NCBI GenBank assembly: GCA_947579665.1
Contig: CANPUZ010000061.1
Span: forward strand, 620,001-684,000
Length of the DNA: 64,000 bases
Origin: Sympetrum striolatum
Taxonomy: Eukaryota; Arthropoda; Insecta; Odonata; Libellulidae
Direction: 5' to 3'
A program made the translations under genes and the position numbers. The number at the start of each line of letters is the position of its first letter. Position 1 is the first letter of the stretch. The notes beneath the pieces were generated by a model. It was not told the DNA's origin, ran no database searches, and saw nothing but the letters and a program-made list of their open reading frames with translations. This document shows, piece after piece, positions 13,501 to 22,352 of the stretch.

Positions 13501-13811
13501 CAAGACTTAAGACACATCAAGGTATTACTAACAGAACCTGGATAAATAGCCCATATAATAGATGATGGCTTCCAAAACTTGAGTTATAATTCCGTATTCT
13601 CAGAAATAAGACATAAAATATTCCGAACCGTGTACATGCACTCCAAAATCTAAAGAACTAAAACTCAGAATGCTTCATCAACACCTTCTATTAAGGAAAA
13701 TGATGTCTGTGAACAATAAACAATCACGCTTACCAGCTCATTCTTCTCTTCTTCGGGCTTTTTGTCCTTTTCTTTGGTGAGCTTTGTGTCGTTGGAGATG
13801 ACGTCCGCCAT
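1432..13811 (-). CDS. PSMD2: 26S proteasome regulatory subunit RPN1 (PSMD2), 5' half of the gene, five exons, runs off the left edge
   Basis: RPN1 is the largest non-ATPase base subunit of the 19S proteasome cap and docks ubiquitin receptors and the deubiquitinase USP14/Ubp6. The five minus-strand exons are 13811-13734, 13235-13179, 10327-10041, 4769-4545 and 1590-1432. All introns are GT-AG and the phases agree (0, 0, 2, 2, 2), giving 268 codons plus two bases. Recognisable family landmarks are an acidic Lys/Glu-rich N-terminus, [23 protein letters not shown] and CLKYRL segments, [34 protein letters not shown], and [16 protein letters not shown]. This corresponds to roughly the first 30% of a ~900-residue protein. 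The PC-repeat toroid and C-terminus must lie left of the window. Introns are 0.5-5.3 kb and full of transposon debris. Identification is firm; total length is inferred from the family. Confidence 0.95.
1672..2431. mobile_element. piggyBac-type MITE (TTAA target duplication)
   Basis: A 760-bp element flanked by TTAA at 1668-1671 and 2432-2435. Its ends are inverted: CCCTCATATGGATT at the left, and the right end reads CCCTCATATCGATT on the other strand. A second inverted pair lies inside: GGATTTTCGGCGCCGCAG near 1708 and its complement near 2217, both with CGC-rich flanks. There is no transposase ORF. TTAA plus CCC-starting ends is the hallmark of the piggyBac superfamily, so I infer a non-autonomous derivative. 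It lies in PSMD2 intron 4. Confidence 0.75.
2436..3254. other. intronic spacer
   Basis: PSMD2 intron 4 sequence between the MITE and LINE debris. I see nothing assignable. Confidence 0.3.
3255..3670 (+). pseudogene. LINE ORF2 C-terminal fragment, internally deleted
   Basis: Plus-strand translation gives [19 protein letters not shown], then [42 protein letters not shown], and a terminal [15 protein letters not shown] segment. This order matches the region after the reverse transcriptase core in a common arthropod LINE group. The stretch between VALYG and [10 protein letters not shown] is missing and stops are present, so this is a dead, internally deleted copy. Confidence 0.6.
3690..4462 (+). 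pseudogene. LINE reverse transcriptase fragment
   Basis: Shifting plus-strand frames encode [12 protein letters not shown], the FADDTVIY catalytic motif (motif C), [29 protein letters not shown] with a shift, and a C-terminal stretch ending [18 protein letters not shown]. That is the second half of a CR1/Jockey-like ORF2 in normal order with several frameshifts and stops. It sits head-to-tail with the previous LINE piece, probably as an independent insertion. Confidence 0.65.
4545..4769 (-). CDS. PSMD2: PSMD2 exon 4
   Basis: A 225-nt exon with acceptor CCGCAG|G and donor AG|GTGAGT. It encodes [39 protein letters not shown] and VCLYLT, the most conserved N-terminal block of RPN1. Reading upstream of the acceptor gives a spurious Met that is not part of the exon. 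Confidence 0.95.
4986..6001 (-). mobile_element. hairpin-ended TCTGATG element, copy 1
   Basis: In minus orientation it begins TCTGATGTGGCCAGCACATG and ends in GAGAAAGT, with A5 on both sides. The hairpin end (ACTTTCTCCATATAC-GAA-GTATAGAGAAAGT in two arms) lies at 4986-5016, followed by a TG-rich microsatellite. The interior has repeated blocks around TAAACCGGAAGT spaced about 190-300 bp. At 1,016 bp it is the longest copy here. No ORF. Confidence 0.75.
6680..8070 (+). pseudogene. decayed copy of an unnamed arthropod/cnidarian protein family (likely transposon-derived)
   Basis: The following segments run in order across several frames: [10 protein letters not shown], a C-x2-C-like [19 protein letters not shown], an acidic Ser-rich linker, [107 protein letters not shown] and [21 protein letters not shown] recall this series from unannotated multi-copy predicted proteins of insects and Hydra, some of which end in an FPCHTQAVER block like the one at 61.1 kb. 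The W of MVWREP is now a stop and there are at least four frame changes, so this copy is dead. Function unknown; the D...D...SEEQGERFH pattern could be an RNase H-like core, but that is inference. Confidence 0.6.
8071..8845. other. AT-rich intronic spacer
   Basis: Intron 3 of PSMD2 downstream of the pseudogene. It is T-rich with no supported feature. The 80-codon hydrophobic frame near 8,500 is an AT-composition artefact. Confidence 0.3.
8846..9054 (+). repeat. two direct copies of a piggyBac-like terminus
   Basis: An identical 30-bp block starting CTAGAAGGACGGCGG and ending TTTTGACCG occurs at 8846-8875 and 9025-9054 (period 179). The first is preceded by CTTAACA. Each contains a small palindrome (CGGTCATTTTGACCG). 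CCCTAGAAG-like ends beside TTAA are typical of piggyBac relatives. No matching inverted end was found in the window. Confidence 0.5.
9055..10040. other. intronic spacer, no supported feature
   Basis: AT-rich PSMD2 intron 3. The 93-codon hydrophobic plus-strand frame at 9715-9996 is Phe/Leu/Tyr-rich by composition only. Confidence 0.3.
10041..10327 (-). CDS. PSMD2: PSMD2 exon 3
   Basis: A 287-nt exon beginning [16 protein letters not shown] and containing [14 protein letters not shown], a [13 protein letters not shown] segment and GHEYVR. The donor is CAG|GTATTT, phase 2. The split Arg codon is completed by the first base of exon 4, giving [12 protein letters not shown] across the junction. 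Confidence 0.93.
10328..11480. other. PSMD2 intron 2, proximal part
   Basis: No coding, RNA or repeat structure recognised. Confidence 0.3.
11490..12060 (-). pseudogene. Penelope-like retroelement 3' fragment with GIY-YIG endonuclease
   Basis: A 127-codon minus-strand frame (12002-11619) encodes [20 protein letters not shown], with the GIY-YIG signature as GVY...YIG, then [20 protein letters not shown] and a FLEQLEI segment. This is the C-terminal nuclease of Penelope-like elements, which are telomere-linked or EN-bearing retroelements. Downstream (11620-11490, minus) is the typical tail: CCAGAAGATGACG then AAAACCGGTT. The reverse transcriptase is absent (5' truncation). Inserted in PSMD2 intron 2. 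Confidence 0.8.
12061..13178. other. PSMD2 intron 2, distal part
   Basis: AT-rich spacer, nothing assignable. Confidence 0.3.
13179..13235 (-). CDS. PSMD2: PSMD2 exon 2
   Basis: A 19-codon micro-exon with phase 0 at both sides. It is preceded by a pyrimidine tract and CAG and followed by GTAAGTAA. It encodes [19 protein letters not shown], matching the conserved LSEEDKQLQDEL..LVERL stretch of animal RPN1. Confidence 0.9.
13734..13811 (-). CDS. PSMD2: PSMD2 exon 1 (start codon)
   Basis: It has 26 codons beginning MADVISND and a charged Lys/Glu tail ending KNEL. The ATG at 13811-13809 has a good context (AAAACATGGCG). The donor GTAAGC follows at 13733, phase 0. No in-frame alternative ATG is needed, and the charged, low-complexity start is typical of RPN1. 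Confidence 0.9.
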
Positions 13812-13925
13812 GTTTTACTTCGAAACGGATTATCATTGTAGTCGGCGTTTTCGTATCGTCATCGTGGTCGCAATGGTCGCAAGTATTCGATTCTTACGAG
13901 AGCTCGAACGGATCGATGCATAGTA
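13812..13925 (-). promoter_or_regulatory. PSMD2: PSMD2 5' UTR / proximal promoter, CpG-bearing
   Basis: Immediately upstream of the ATG is about 110 bp with many CpGs (repeated TCGTC, GTCGCA, ACGAGAGC) inside otherwise AT-rich, CpG-poor DNA. There is no TATA box at a sensible distance, and I found no antioxidant-response-type TGACNNNGC site. It looks like a TATA-less housekeeping promoter; the start site cannot be placed. Confidence 0.4.
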
Positions 13926-14309
13926 GAAAGCAGAACGTTCAAACTAGTTACTTATGGTACTTGTTCATGTTTTAGAATAATTTTTATTTTACGTATTCAA
14001 CTTAATTTAAATGAAGTCCTTGCTCCTATGATACTGTAAAATCTTCGGTAAATTTATAGATGAGTCCAGTTATCTAGAAATTTACCTCTTCTTCGCTGTG
14101 TCATTTTTTTACTGTAGTCTAACAGGTGTACGTCACAAACTTACGAATTTTTCCAAACAAACTTTAATGACTAATATGTAAAATAGTCCTGTTGTACATC
14201 ATATCATGTAAAAAATAAGTATATGATAATGCTGCTTGATTGAATTTGATATTTTTATTTGCCATAATTTTTTGGTATCCTGCAATTCCTTACATTATCA
14301 CATATTTTG

Positions 14310-15170
14310 TGTTTTATAAGACCTGAGGAAGATTCGCATCAATTCCCGCAGAGAGACAATGAACAATCAAGAAGACAGAAATTAATAGAGTATCAACTAC
14401 AGGATTGTTTAGATAGACTAGGTAGCTGGTGTAAATTGAACTTAATTCAACTGAATCATGATAAATGTAGCACAATAACATTCCAAAAAATGAGAACTCC
14501 CATTCATTATGATTACCTTCTTTGTGATAGTACTCTTAAGCGAGTTCAATCTATCTCTGATTTAGGTTATTTTTTATGTAAAATTAGGATTTCAATCACA
14601 TGTACAGACTATTGCCACTAAGGCATTCAAGATGCTTGATTTCATTGCTTGAGTGACCAAAGACTTCTATGATATCAATTGTCTTAAGTTATTATATGTA
14701 TCACTTGTTAGATCTATTTTGGAGTATGGCTCAGTAATTTGGAATCCATATAACACAAAGTATAAGTTACAACTTGAAAAGATTCAAAGATAATTTCTTA
14801 GGATTGTTGCACATAAATTTAATCTTAATAGAGAAAGTGGTGAATATGAGGGACTAATGTGTCAATTACACATACCACTTCTCTCTTCTAGGAGGAAGCA
14901 GCTTGGTCTGTTATTTTTGCATAATATTTTAAATGGCTCTATTAAATGTTCTGAACTGCTCTCTCTTATTAATTTTAATTGTCTTTTAGTCATTACCAGA
15001 AACCCTGTTCTTTTTAATGTTCCATACTTACTTAGAAATTAGGTACATGTTTTATTTACCATTCTATCGCATCATGAGGGAGGCTAACAAATACTGCAAT
15101 AGAATTGACTTTCTTAATATTTCAAATTGTATGTTCAGGAGTTTTGTTATGTCTAATGTAGTTTAGTTTC
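14310..15170 (+). pseudogene. LINE ORF2 C-terminal half, decayed
   Basis: Upstream of PSMD2. Translation across two shifts gives LQDCLDRLGSWCKLNLIQLN, CSTITFQKM, a YLLCDSTLKRVQSISDLGY block, FKMLDFIA, LLYVSLVRSILEYGSVIWNP, LEKIQR*FLRIV and LLSSRRKQLGLLFLHNILNG. These are post-FADD LINE landmarks of the CR1/Jockey type. The frameshift after SISDLGY and several stops show a dead copy. Confidence 0.7.
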
Positions 15171-16324
15171 TGTAATAATTTTAACTTTGTTGTATATGTG
15201 ATTTGCTTTCTTCCTTTTAATCGGGTATACAAATGTTTATACCTTTATTTTTATATATTTCTTTTTATTTTTGTGAATATATCTTGCATTGTTTAATATT
15301 CAAAGATCATCAAGTTTAGTTGTAACCATTATGTGCAGTAGGGCTCTGCCTGTAAATAAATAACTACAACCATAAAATTCACCTCCTGATTAGAAAATTG
15401 ATGGTTGATTGATGAATTGAATTGATAAGTTTATCTGACCTTAAAGGAAATCAAAGAAGAGGCAATTTTTTAAGAATGCTGGCAAGCATATCTACAATGA
15501 AGTACCACAGTCTAACAAGTCATTTATTTGACAAGAATAAGTCCAATTTACAAGTGCATATGTGCAAATTTGTCATTCTTGATCCAACTTGCCTACTCCC
15601 ACAATTTAGGAATACAATCATGAAGGTTGTAATATTAGTCAGCCATTTTGTGGTAAGCTATCCGAAGGTCTTAAGGTATTAGTAGGTATAAGTCCACTTA
15701 CTATTATAGCATTTGCAAGATGTGAAGAGAAAATTAAGCTTAGTTATGCAACATTTAATTAAAGCTCTTATAAAAAATACATACAAAGACATTTCTTTTA
15801 GAATGTATCTATAAAACACTATAAAAAATATAAATACAAAGTTAATTTCAGTCATTCATTTTCTCTCATAAAAAATACATACAATAGACATAACATAAGT
15901 TAAGCAAGAGAAAAATGCATTTTAACCGAGGTTAATATTTCGAGAGACACCTTTCTTTCATTTAGAAGCTACTATACGACACTTTCCTTTTTGCTTGTCT
16001 TCATCTCTCTCGAGGCTTTAACATCCTTCTTAAAATCTGCCAAACGCTTCCTTGGGAAGTACATTTTGATAACTGTTAACATTCAATAAAGCTTTTTTCA
16101 CTGTTTTCTTAGTATTTTTAACATTTCCAAAGTGAGTATTGACTCTTTCCTTAGAATCCCAAGTATTTCCTGTTTTCAGTCCAAGTATTTTTCTTCAGTC
16201 GATTTAGATCACAAAATGAGTTGCCAATACCTGAAATTTAAACAATAACAAAGGCAGATTATAAGAATGCAGCCCATCTTCAAGCGCAAAAGCAAGGTTA
16301 AAGGAAAAACATTTACCTTGGTAC
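15171..16324. other. spacer between LINE remnants
   Basis: AT-rich. A short minus-strand frame near 15,950-16,070 (KMYFPRKRLADFKKD) is open for only ~35 codons and unrecognised. Confidence 0.25.
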
Positions 16325-16640
16325 AAATAGAGTTTTATAGAGTGTTGTTATGATTATATTAATATTTATGTGTGTTCTTTCTATTGTATTTTTATAAATT
16401 TGTGTGTTTCCCTTCTAATGTATTTTATATATTTATGTGTGTATTCTTTCTATTATATTTTTATAGATTATTGTACTTTTATGTATTTTTTCTTTTCCTC
16501 CTGACTTTAATATTATCTATGTATGATTTTATCATTGATGTAATTATAATGACATAATTTCCTCTTCTGTATTTCTATTTAATGTAAGTGGGTTCATCCC
16601 GTAAGAATTTAATAAATAAATAAATAAAAAATAAGATCCT
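16325..16640 (+). repeat. LINE 3' UTR/tail (same family as 33414-33800)
   Basis: Contains a T-rich segment with repeated TATGTGTGTTCTTTCTAT motifs and then GTGGGTTCATCCCGTAAGAA, ending in (AAAT)n. The inverse of the same sequence follows the LINE fragment at 33805-34230, so both are 3' ends of one LINE family. Confidence 0.6.
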
Positions 16641-16784
16641 AAAATCCTTGAAGATCTGATGACGTAATATTCTCTTTTAGTCTGAAGTTAGCTTACTTTC
16701 TACAAAACTGAGTTAATGTACGGGATGTTATTGGAATTATGAATTAGATACTGAGTATGAATATTTAAGTAAGAATCCTCTGAA

Positions 16785-17522
16785 TTTCAATGTCAATTAT
16801 CCTTAGTGTGAATCAAACATTAATATCTAGTGCCCTTCAGGCTAAATTTTTGGGTCTCATAATGGATTACAACTTATCTTGGGATGCACATTTATCCCAG
16901 TTGACATATAAACTTAATTTGGCTTGTTATTTACTGAGGTTCCTTCGAAGTTCTGTTTCTACTGAAGTCTTACTTCAACTCTACTATGGCATTATTCAGT
17001 CTAAGTTATTATATGGTTTAATTTTCTGGGGAAACTCCACTAACAGTTATAAGGCCTTTGTAGCCCAAAAGAGAAGTCTCAGAATTATTGCTGGTGTTCA
17101 CCCTAGCTCTCGCTCTCTATTTAAAAAATATAATATTTTACCTTTACCTTGCTTATATATTTTCTCTGTTGTCATACATATAAGAATTTCCTTGCCAATG
17201 TACTCTACGAATTCCGATTTTCTTTGTTATAACACTAGGTTTAACTCAGATCTCCATCTTAATTTTAATAGAACTAAACTTGCTGCCTGTGGGCCTCATT
17301 CCCTTGGCTTACGTTTGTATAATAAGCTGCCTACTGAATGTAAAATTATTACTTCACACTCACAATTTAAAAGAAATGTAAAAAAATTTCTTCACATGAA
17401 AATGTATTATTTTATTAATGACTATTTGAATGATTCTTTTGTATGATTTAACAATACTTTATGTCTTTGACATGGCATATACTTTGGATATCTTAAGCTC
17501 AATAAAATTATTATTATTATTG
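16785..17522 (+). pseudogene. 5'-truncated LINE with open C-terminal frame and (ATT)n tail
   Basis: An uninterrupted 218-codon frame (16790-17446) encodes the ORF2 C-terminus: AKFLGLIMDYNLSWDAHLSQ, LYYGIIQSKLLYGLIFWGNS, FVAQKRSLRIIAG, and SLGLRLYNKLPTECK near the end. A short 3' UTR with AATAAA ends in ATTATTATTATT at 17506-17521, a CR1-like microsatellite tail. The RT core and endonuclease are missing. Confidence 0.75.
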
Positions 17523-17848
17523 TTGGTAAAACTAAATGCATGGTTATTGGAACACCAAGTTTCAGGGAAGAAGCAGAACTCAGGCATATACCGTATTTGA
17601 CGGCATATAAGTATAAATATATAATAAAGTAGTCTTTATTTAGCCACAGCTATTCATTTACAGTAAAGCAATTCACTTACACCTTAGCTATTCATACAAA
17701 ATGAATGTTGTCATCAATAAAAATATACATACAGATCATATTTCACCATTGTAGAATGTAAGTACGAAAAGAAAAAAAGGATGAAAATACATGATGAAAT
17801 ATACAATAGAAAATGAAAAAAAAATACAATGAAAATACAAAAAACAGT

Positions 17849-20800
17849 TTACATTGAATCCTTCCTGTTTAGGATCCATCTTTTTGCTTCATATTGGAGG
17901 TTATTCCTAGTTTTAATATTTTTCAGATGATTCTGTAATGAATTATATAAAACTAGCCCTTTAAAAAAAAACGAATTTTGAGAGTGAGTTTTTCTCACAA
18001 ATGGGATATGAAAATTATCTATGGCTCTTGTATCATGGGCATGAATATTACAACTATTGACTATTAATGTTTTCAAATATGAAGGCGCCAACCCCATATT
18101 AATTTTATGTATGAATTTTAGGACTTCAATGTCCAACATTTGTTGGACATTTAGCCATTTTAACTGCCCTAGCATTGCATCAATTTTAGTGTATTTATCA
18201 CACTTAAGGATAATTCTCATTGCTCTATTTTGTAAAATTTGCAGCCGGTTTGCATCATGTGCTTTGATCATGTAAAGTATAGTTGGGCAGTTCTAAAATG
18301 TGGTAGAACTATTACATTGTAAATTTTCTGTACACTATCAGGGGACAGGAATTTACTGATTCTTGATATAAAGCCAACTTTTTTGGCAATTTTTACTTTC
18401 TCCCTATACATAGTATAGAGAAAGTATTGTATTCGCAAAAAAATTCGACCTCCAGATTTCGACGGAAATAGATGTTTTGGGGCCCATACAGCATTTTTAG
18501 CTATTTTCCCGAACATGTCTGTCTGTGTGTCTGTCTGTCTGTCTGTGGTTAAAACGTTTGTGTGCGCTCTATCTTAAAAAGTGATTATCCGATCATTTTC
18601 AAAATTCATATTTAGAATTTTCCTAACAAAATCAAGAGTTGATTAGTTTTTGGAGAATATCGCTTAATCAGAAGTTACGGTTTATCCGGAACAAAATTTT
18701 GTTTCTTAAAAATCTCTGTAAAAATGCAATATAGGTATATACAATTACACACAAAAGTTACAGATAATGTACTTTACTACAACTTTTGTATAAAATATTT
18801 TTTTGTAACACTGATTGTTTAGGAGTTATTCCGCAATAATGGTTAACCGGAAGTTGTTGTTTACCCAGAAAAGGAAGTTTTTCATACATATCTCTGTCAG
18901 AATGCGATGTAAGTATATACAATTATGTACCAAAGTTGTAGATAATATTTTTTACTACAAAGCTTTGTATGAAACATTTTCCTGTAACACTCATTGTTTT
19001 AGAGTTATTACCGGCATATGCTTATGTTTTCAATAAATACGGAGAAAGTCATGTGTTGGCCACATCAGATTTTTTTACATGTATAATCCACATGTTCATC
19101 AAATTTTAAATTTCTGTCAATGATGACCCCCAGATATTTAGTGCTTTCTGTATAGTTAACTATTTCCTCATCAATAAAAATATTCATTTTTTGATCCAAA
19201 GCCATTTGGTATTGCGATTTTTTTCCAAGAATCATTGCCTTTGATTTTTTAATATTAAGTTTTAATTTATTTACTCTGAACCATTCCCCGAGTATAAGCA
19301 AGTCCTCATTTAAAATGTCAACTACAGAGTTAATGTTTGTCCCATGATAGTATATCACTGTGTCATCAGCAAATAAGTGAAATTTGCATTTGCTTAATGC
19401 ATATCCTATATCATTTATGTACAATATAAATAGCATTGGCCCTAATAAACTCCCCTGTGGTACCCCATGTGTATTAACTTGTTTTTCCGAAATAACATCA
19501 TCGCATTTTACTCTCTGACTTCTATCAAAAAGATATCCTTCCAGCCATTTAATTACTACCCCACTAAAACCATATATTTCCAGCTTTTTTAATAATCTTT
19601 TCCTATCAATTGTCTCAAAAGCTCTTTTTAAATCTAAGAGTACCACTCCAACCATTTCACCCCTATCAATATTCTCATTCCACTCATGCAGCACATACTG
19701 TAGAGCACTTTCACAGATATAATTTGTTCTAAATCCAGATTGGTATTCCGTCAATATATCATTTTTATCTATAAACTCAATCATTTGATTGTATACAACT
19801 TTTTCCACTATCTTACTAATTGCACTTAACAGATTTATAGGTCTGAATTCCTCCATGTTCTTGGTCCCTGCTATTTTTCTAATTGGAACAACAGTTGACA
19901 TTTTCCATTTGCTTGGAATAGCCCCAATTTCCAATTATGTATTTACTATGTTAATAATTAGTTCCCCAATAATATCATAATGCAGTTTGATAAAATTTAC
20001 ATCAATTTCATCAGGACTAGCTTTGGGAGTCAAAGAACTAATAATATTATACAGGTCCTTCATATCATGCAACACAAAATTATGCATTTTTGTACTTTTA
20101 TAACTTATATTAAAAATATCTTCACTTTTAGGTATAGAATTCAAAATATCCTGTATGCTATTTACAAAATAATCACTAAAGTATGTACAAGTTTCCTTTT
20201 ATCTAATATACATTCATCCTTAAGATATATATCATTATATAATTCAGATTTTTTACCACCAACCAACAGTTTTAAAGTCTTCCACATTTGTTTTGGGTCT
20301 CTACTGTTGAGATCAATCTTTTGCTCATAGTACTTGAATTTTTCTTGCCTCACAAGTTGCACCACTTTGTTTCTGGCTTCTTTATATCTTTCCCAATCCT
20401 CAACTTCTTTACTTGCTCTGTACATTTTAAATTTACTATATCTATCCTTAATTGCTTCATAAATAGCATGATTAAACCATTCTTTATTATATCTAATACT
20501 GACCAACTTCTTTGGCATATGTTTATCAATAATATTAATTACTTGACTATAAAAGTCTTCATACATCTGATTCAAGTCTTTTTCTCTGAACACAAATTCA
20601 ATACCCCTCAGGTCTGCCTTTAACATATTTACATCATGATTTTTTGGTCGACTCAGGCATTTTTTACCTTTCATTTTTTCTTTAAATATATTTATTTGAA
20701 TTAGCATATGGTCTGTAATTCTTGGCGACTCTAAAATACAAATTTCCAAGTCATTTACATTACTGGCAACTAAGTCAATGAGTGTTTCACTATGAAGGGA

Positions 20801-21346
20801 TACTCTAGTTGACTTATTAATAAGCTGCTTAAGCCCATTGTCTTTGAAACACTTCTGTAGACTCTTAGTATAAGTACCTTTCTTTATCCAATTTATGTTA
20901 TAGTCTCCCAATAATATTTGCCTTCTCCCCTTGCTGGCATTACCATCCAAAATTTCATACAAAGCATCAATAAAAATTCTATTTGAGCTATTAGGTGAAT
21001 GATACACACCAGTTATTTCATAGACGTTACCACCAATTTCAACAAGTATAACTAGTAACCAGACATTTTTGTCAATTACCTGAGAGCCAAGTTTTTTAAA
21101 GGAGACATCCTTCTTAATATAAAACATGACCCCACCAGTATGGCGACTTATTGAGTCCATTCTTATTACACTGTAGTCGTCTATTTCTATTTCGAAGTCG
21201 TCTATGTCCATTGTCAGATGCATTTCCGTTAAGCACACCACTCGTGGTTTACACTGCTTGATCAACCATCTAAGTTCGTCAATATGAGCATATACGCTCT
21301 GGCTATTTAGTAATAGAATGTCACTATTATTCACCATCTTATTCAA
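17849..21346 (-). pseudogene. LINE B ORF2: apurinic-type endonuclease + reverse transcriptase, three interruptions
   Basis: The endonuclease (21346-about 20480) has LNSQSV, LTEMHL, GVYHSPNSS, LLGDYNINW and the ITDHMLI motif. A linker with YNKEWFNHAIYEA follows. The RT has WKMSTVVPIRK, FRPINLLSAISKIVEK, GFRTNYICESAL, VVLLDLKRAFET (motif A), GVPQGSLLGPMLF (motif B), FADDTVIYY (motif C) and YLGVIIDRNL. The C-terminus resumes at 18394 after the insert and runs to 17849 (LQNRAMRIIL). Defects: a frameshift near 20,195 in an A-rich tract, a TAA near 19,936, and the repeat insertion after TCKKI. Few lesions suggest recent activity. Confidence 0.8.
18395..19069 (-). mobile_element. hairpin-ended TCTGATG element, copy 2 (inside LINE B)
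   Basis: 675 bp, minus orientation. It starts TCTGATGTGGCCAACACATG at 19069, ends GGGAGAAAGT at 18395, and has A-tracts on both sides. The host Lys codons (AAA AAA) provide the A-tract, so the insertion duplicated A's. The interior shows two or three blocks around AACCGGAAGTT about 180 bp apart and a TCTG/TGTC microsatellite near the hairpin. Confidence 0.8.
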
Positions 21347-21558
21347 AGTTCTCCATTCTCAAGAGCGTGTAGAGGATACCAAGTTTATGTGAGGATCAAC
21401 TTCACTGTCAGTTAGTCACAAATTTTTACTTTTTACGTTCCCAGTAATTGATCGAGTCACTACTCCTGTTGAGGTCGTTTTCATAGTTAAAGGTTGGGGG
21501 AGGTCAGAAGCCACAGAAGTATTATTAAAACAAGGAATAATATCACCCGCGGCACTGC

Positions 21559-22352
21559 TTATAACACCTGTATTAGGAGTGCATCCAATTCAGTGACACT
21601 TGATTGAACATTCGGGTTTGAAATTGTATTAATTTCATCCCCAGGTTTAGGTCTTGGAGTAACATGTATAAATTTGTTAATCCTAGCATTTTGGGGCCAC
21701 ATATTAGGATCATTCAAAGTTTGGAGATGGGAATGATTCGCTGATATTTTAAATGAGGCATAGTCACCTCTGGGTTTAAGAGAGGTAACAGTAATGTTTT
21801 TAATGTTTTTACTAGTGAGATAATCAAATACCTCCTTATCAGTAGTCTCTGGTGTTAGGCGCCAGAGATGAAGATAAATGAGTTTAGTTTGTCCTTTTAG
21901 AGGACAACTAGAACTACTATTAGCAGATCCTGTAATTAACGGGTGTTTTCTATTTCTTCTTTGTTGCACTGTTTTCCAATTTTCACTTTTATTGGTGATT
22001 TCTTTTGGCTCCACTTGTGTTTCACGTGGGTTCTGTCGCATTAAGTCCTCAATTACCTGTTCCGGCTCCTTGTCATTGAACTCAGGGCTATCAGTAACGA
22101 TGTTCTCGTTGTCCTTTTTTGAAAGTTTCTAATAAGGTCAGCAAATGTTGTAGCGGCGCCAGTAAACTCCATCGATGCTGCCACAGTAGGTTTCATTTTC
22201 GAATATTTGTCTGAGAGAAGATTTCGTTTTTCAATATTCATTATTCTTTCCTTAATGGATTCAATTTCTTGAACAAAAAGACGCACCTTTTTTCCTAAAT
22301 TATGTCTCGAAAATTTTCCCCTGCGTCTTATATGTGAAGGTTCAACCTCCAC
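21559..22352 (-). pseudogene. LINE B ORF1 (gag-like), one frameshift
   Basis: The N-terminal frame (22352-22053) is basic and coiled-coil-like (RLFVQEIESIKERIMNIE). The C-terminal frame (to 21559) has VQQRRNRKHPLITG, then LIYLHLWRLTPETTDKEVF, YASFKIS and MWPQNARINKF, the C-terminal domain common to CR1-like ORF1 proteins. The frames join at an A6 run near 22,126-22,131 where one A too many shifts the frame. ORF1 proteins bind the element RNA. Confidence 0.7.
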
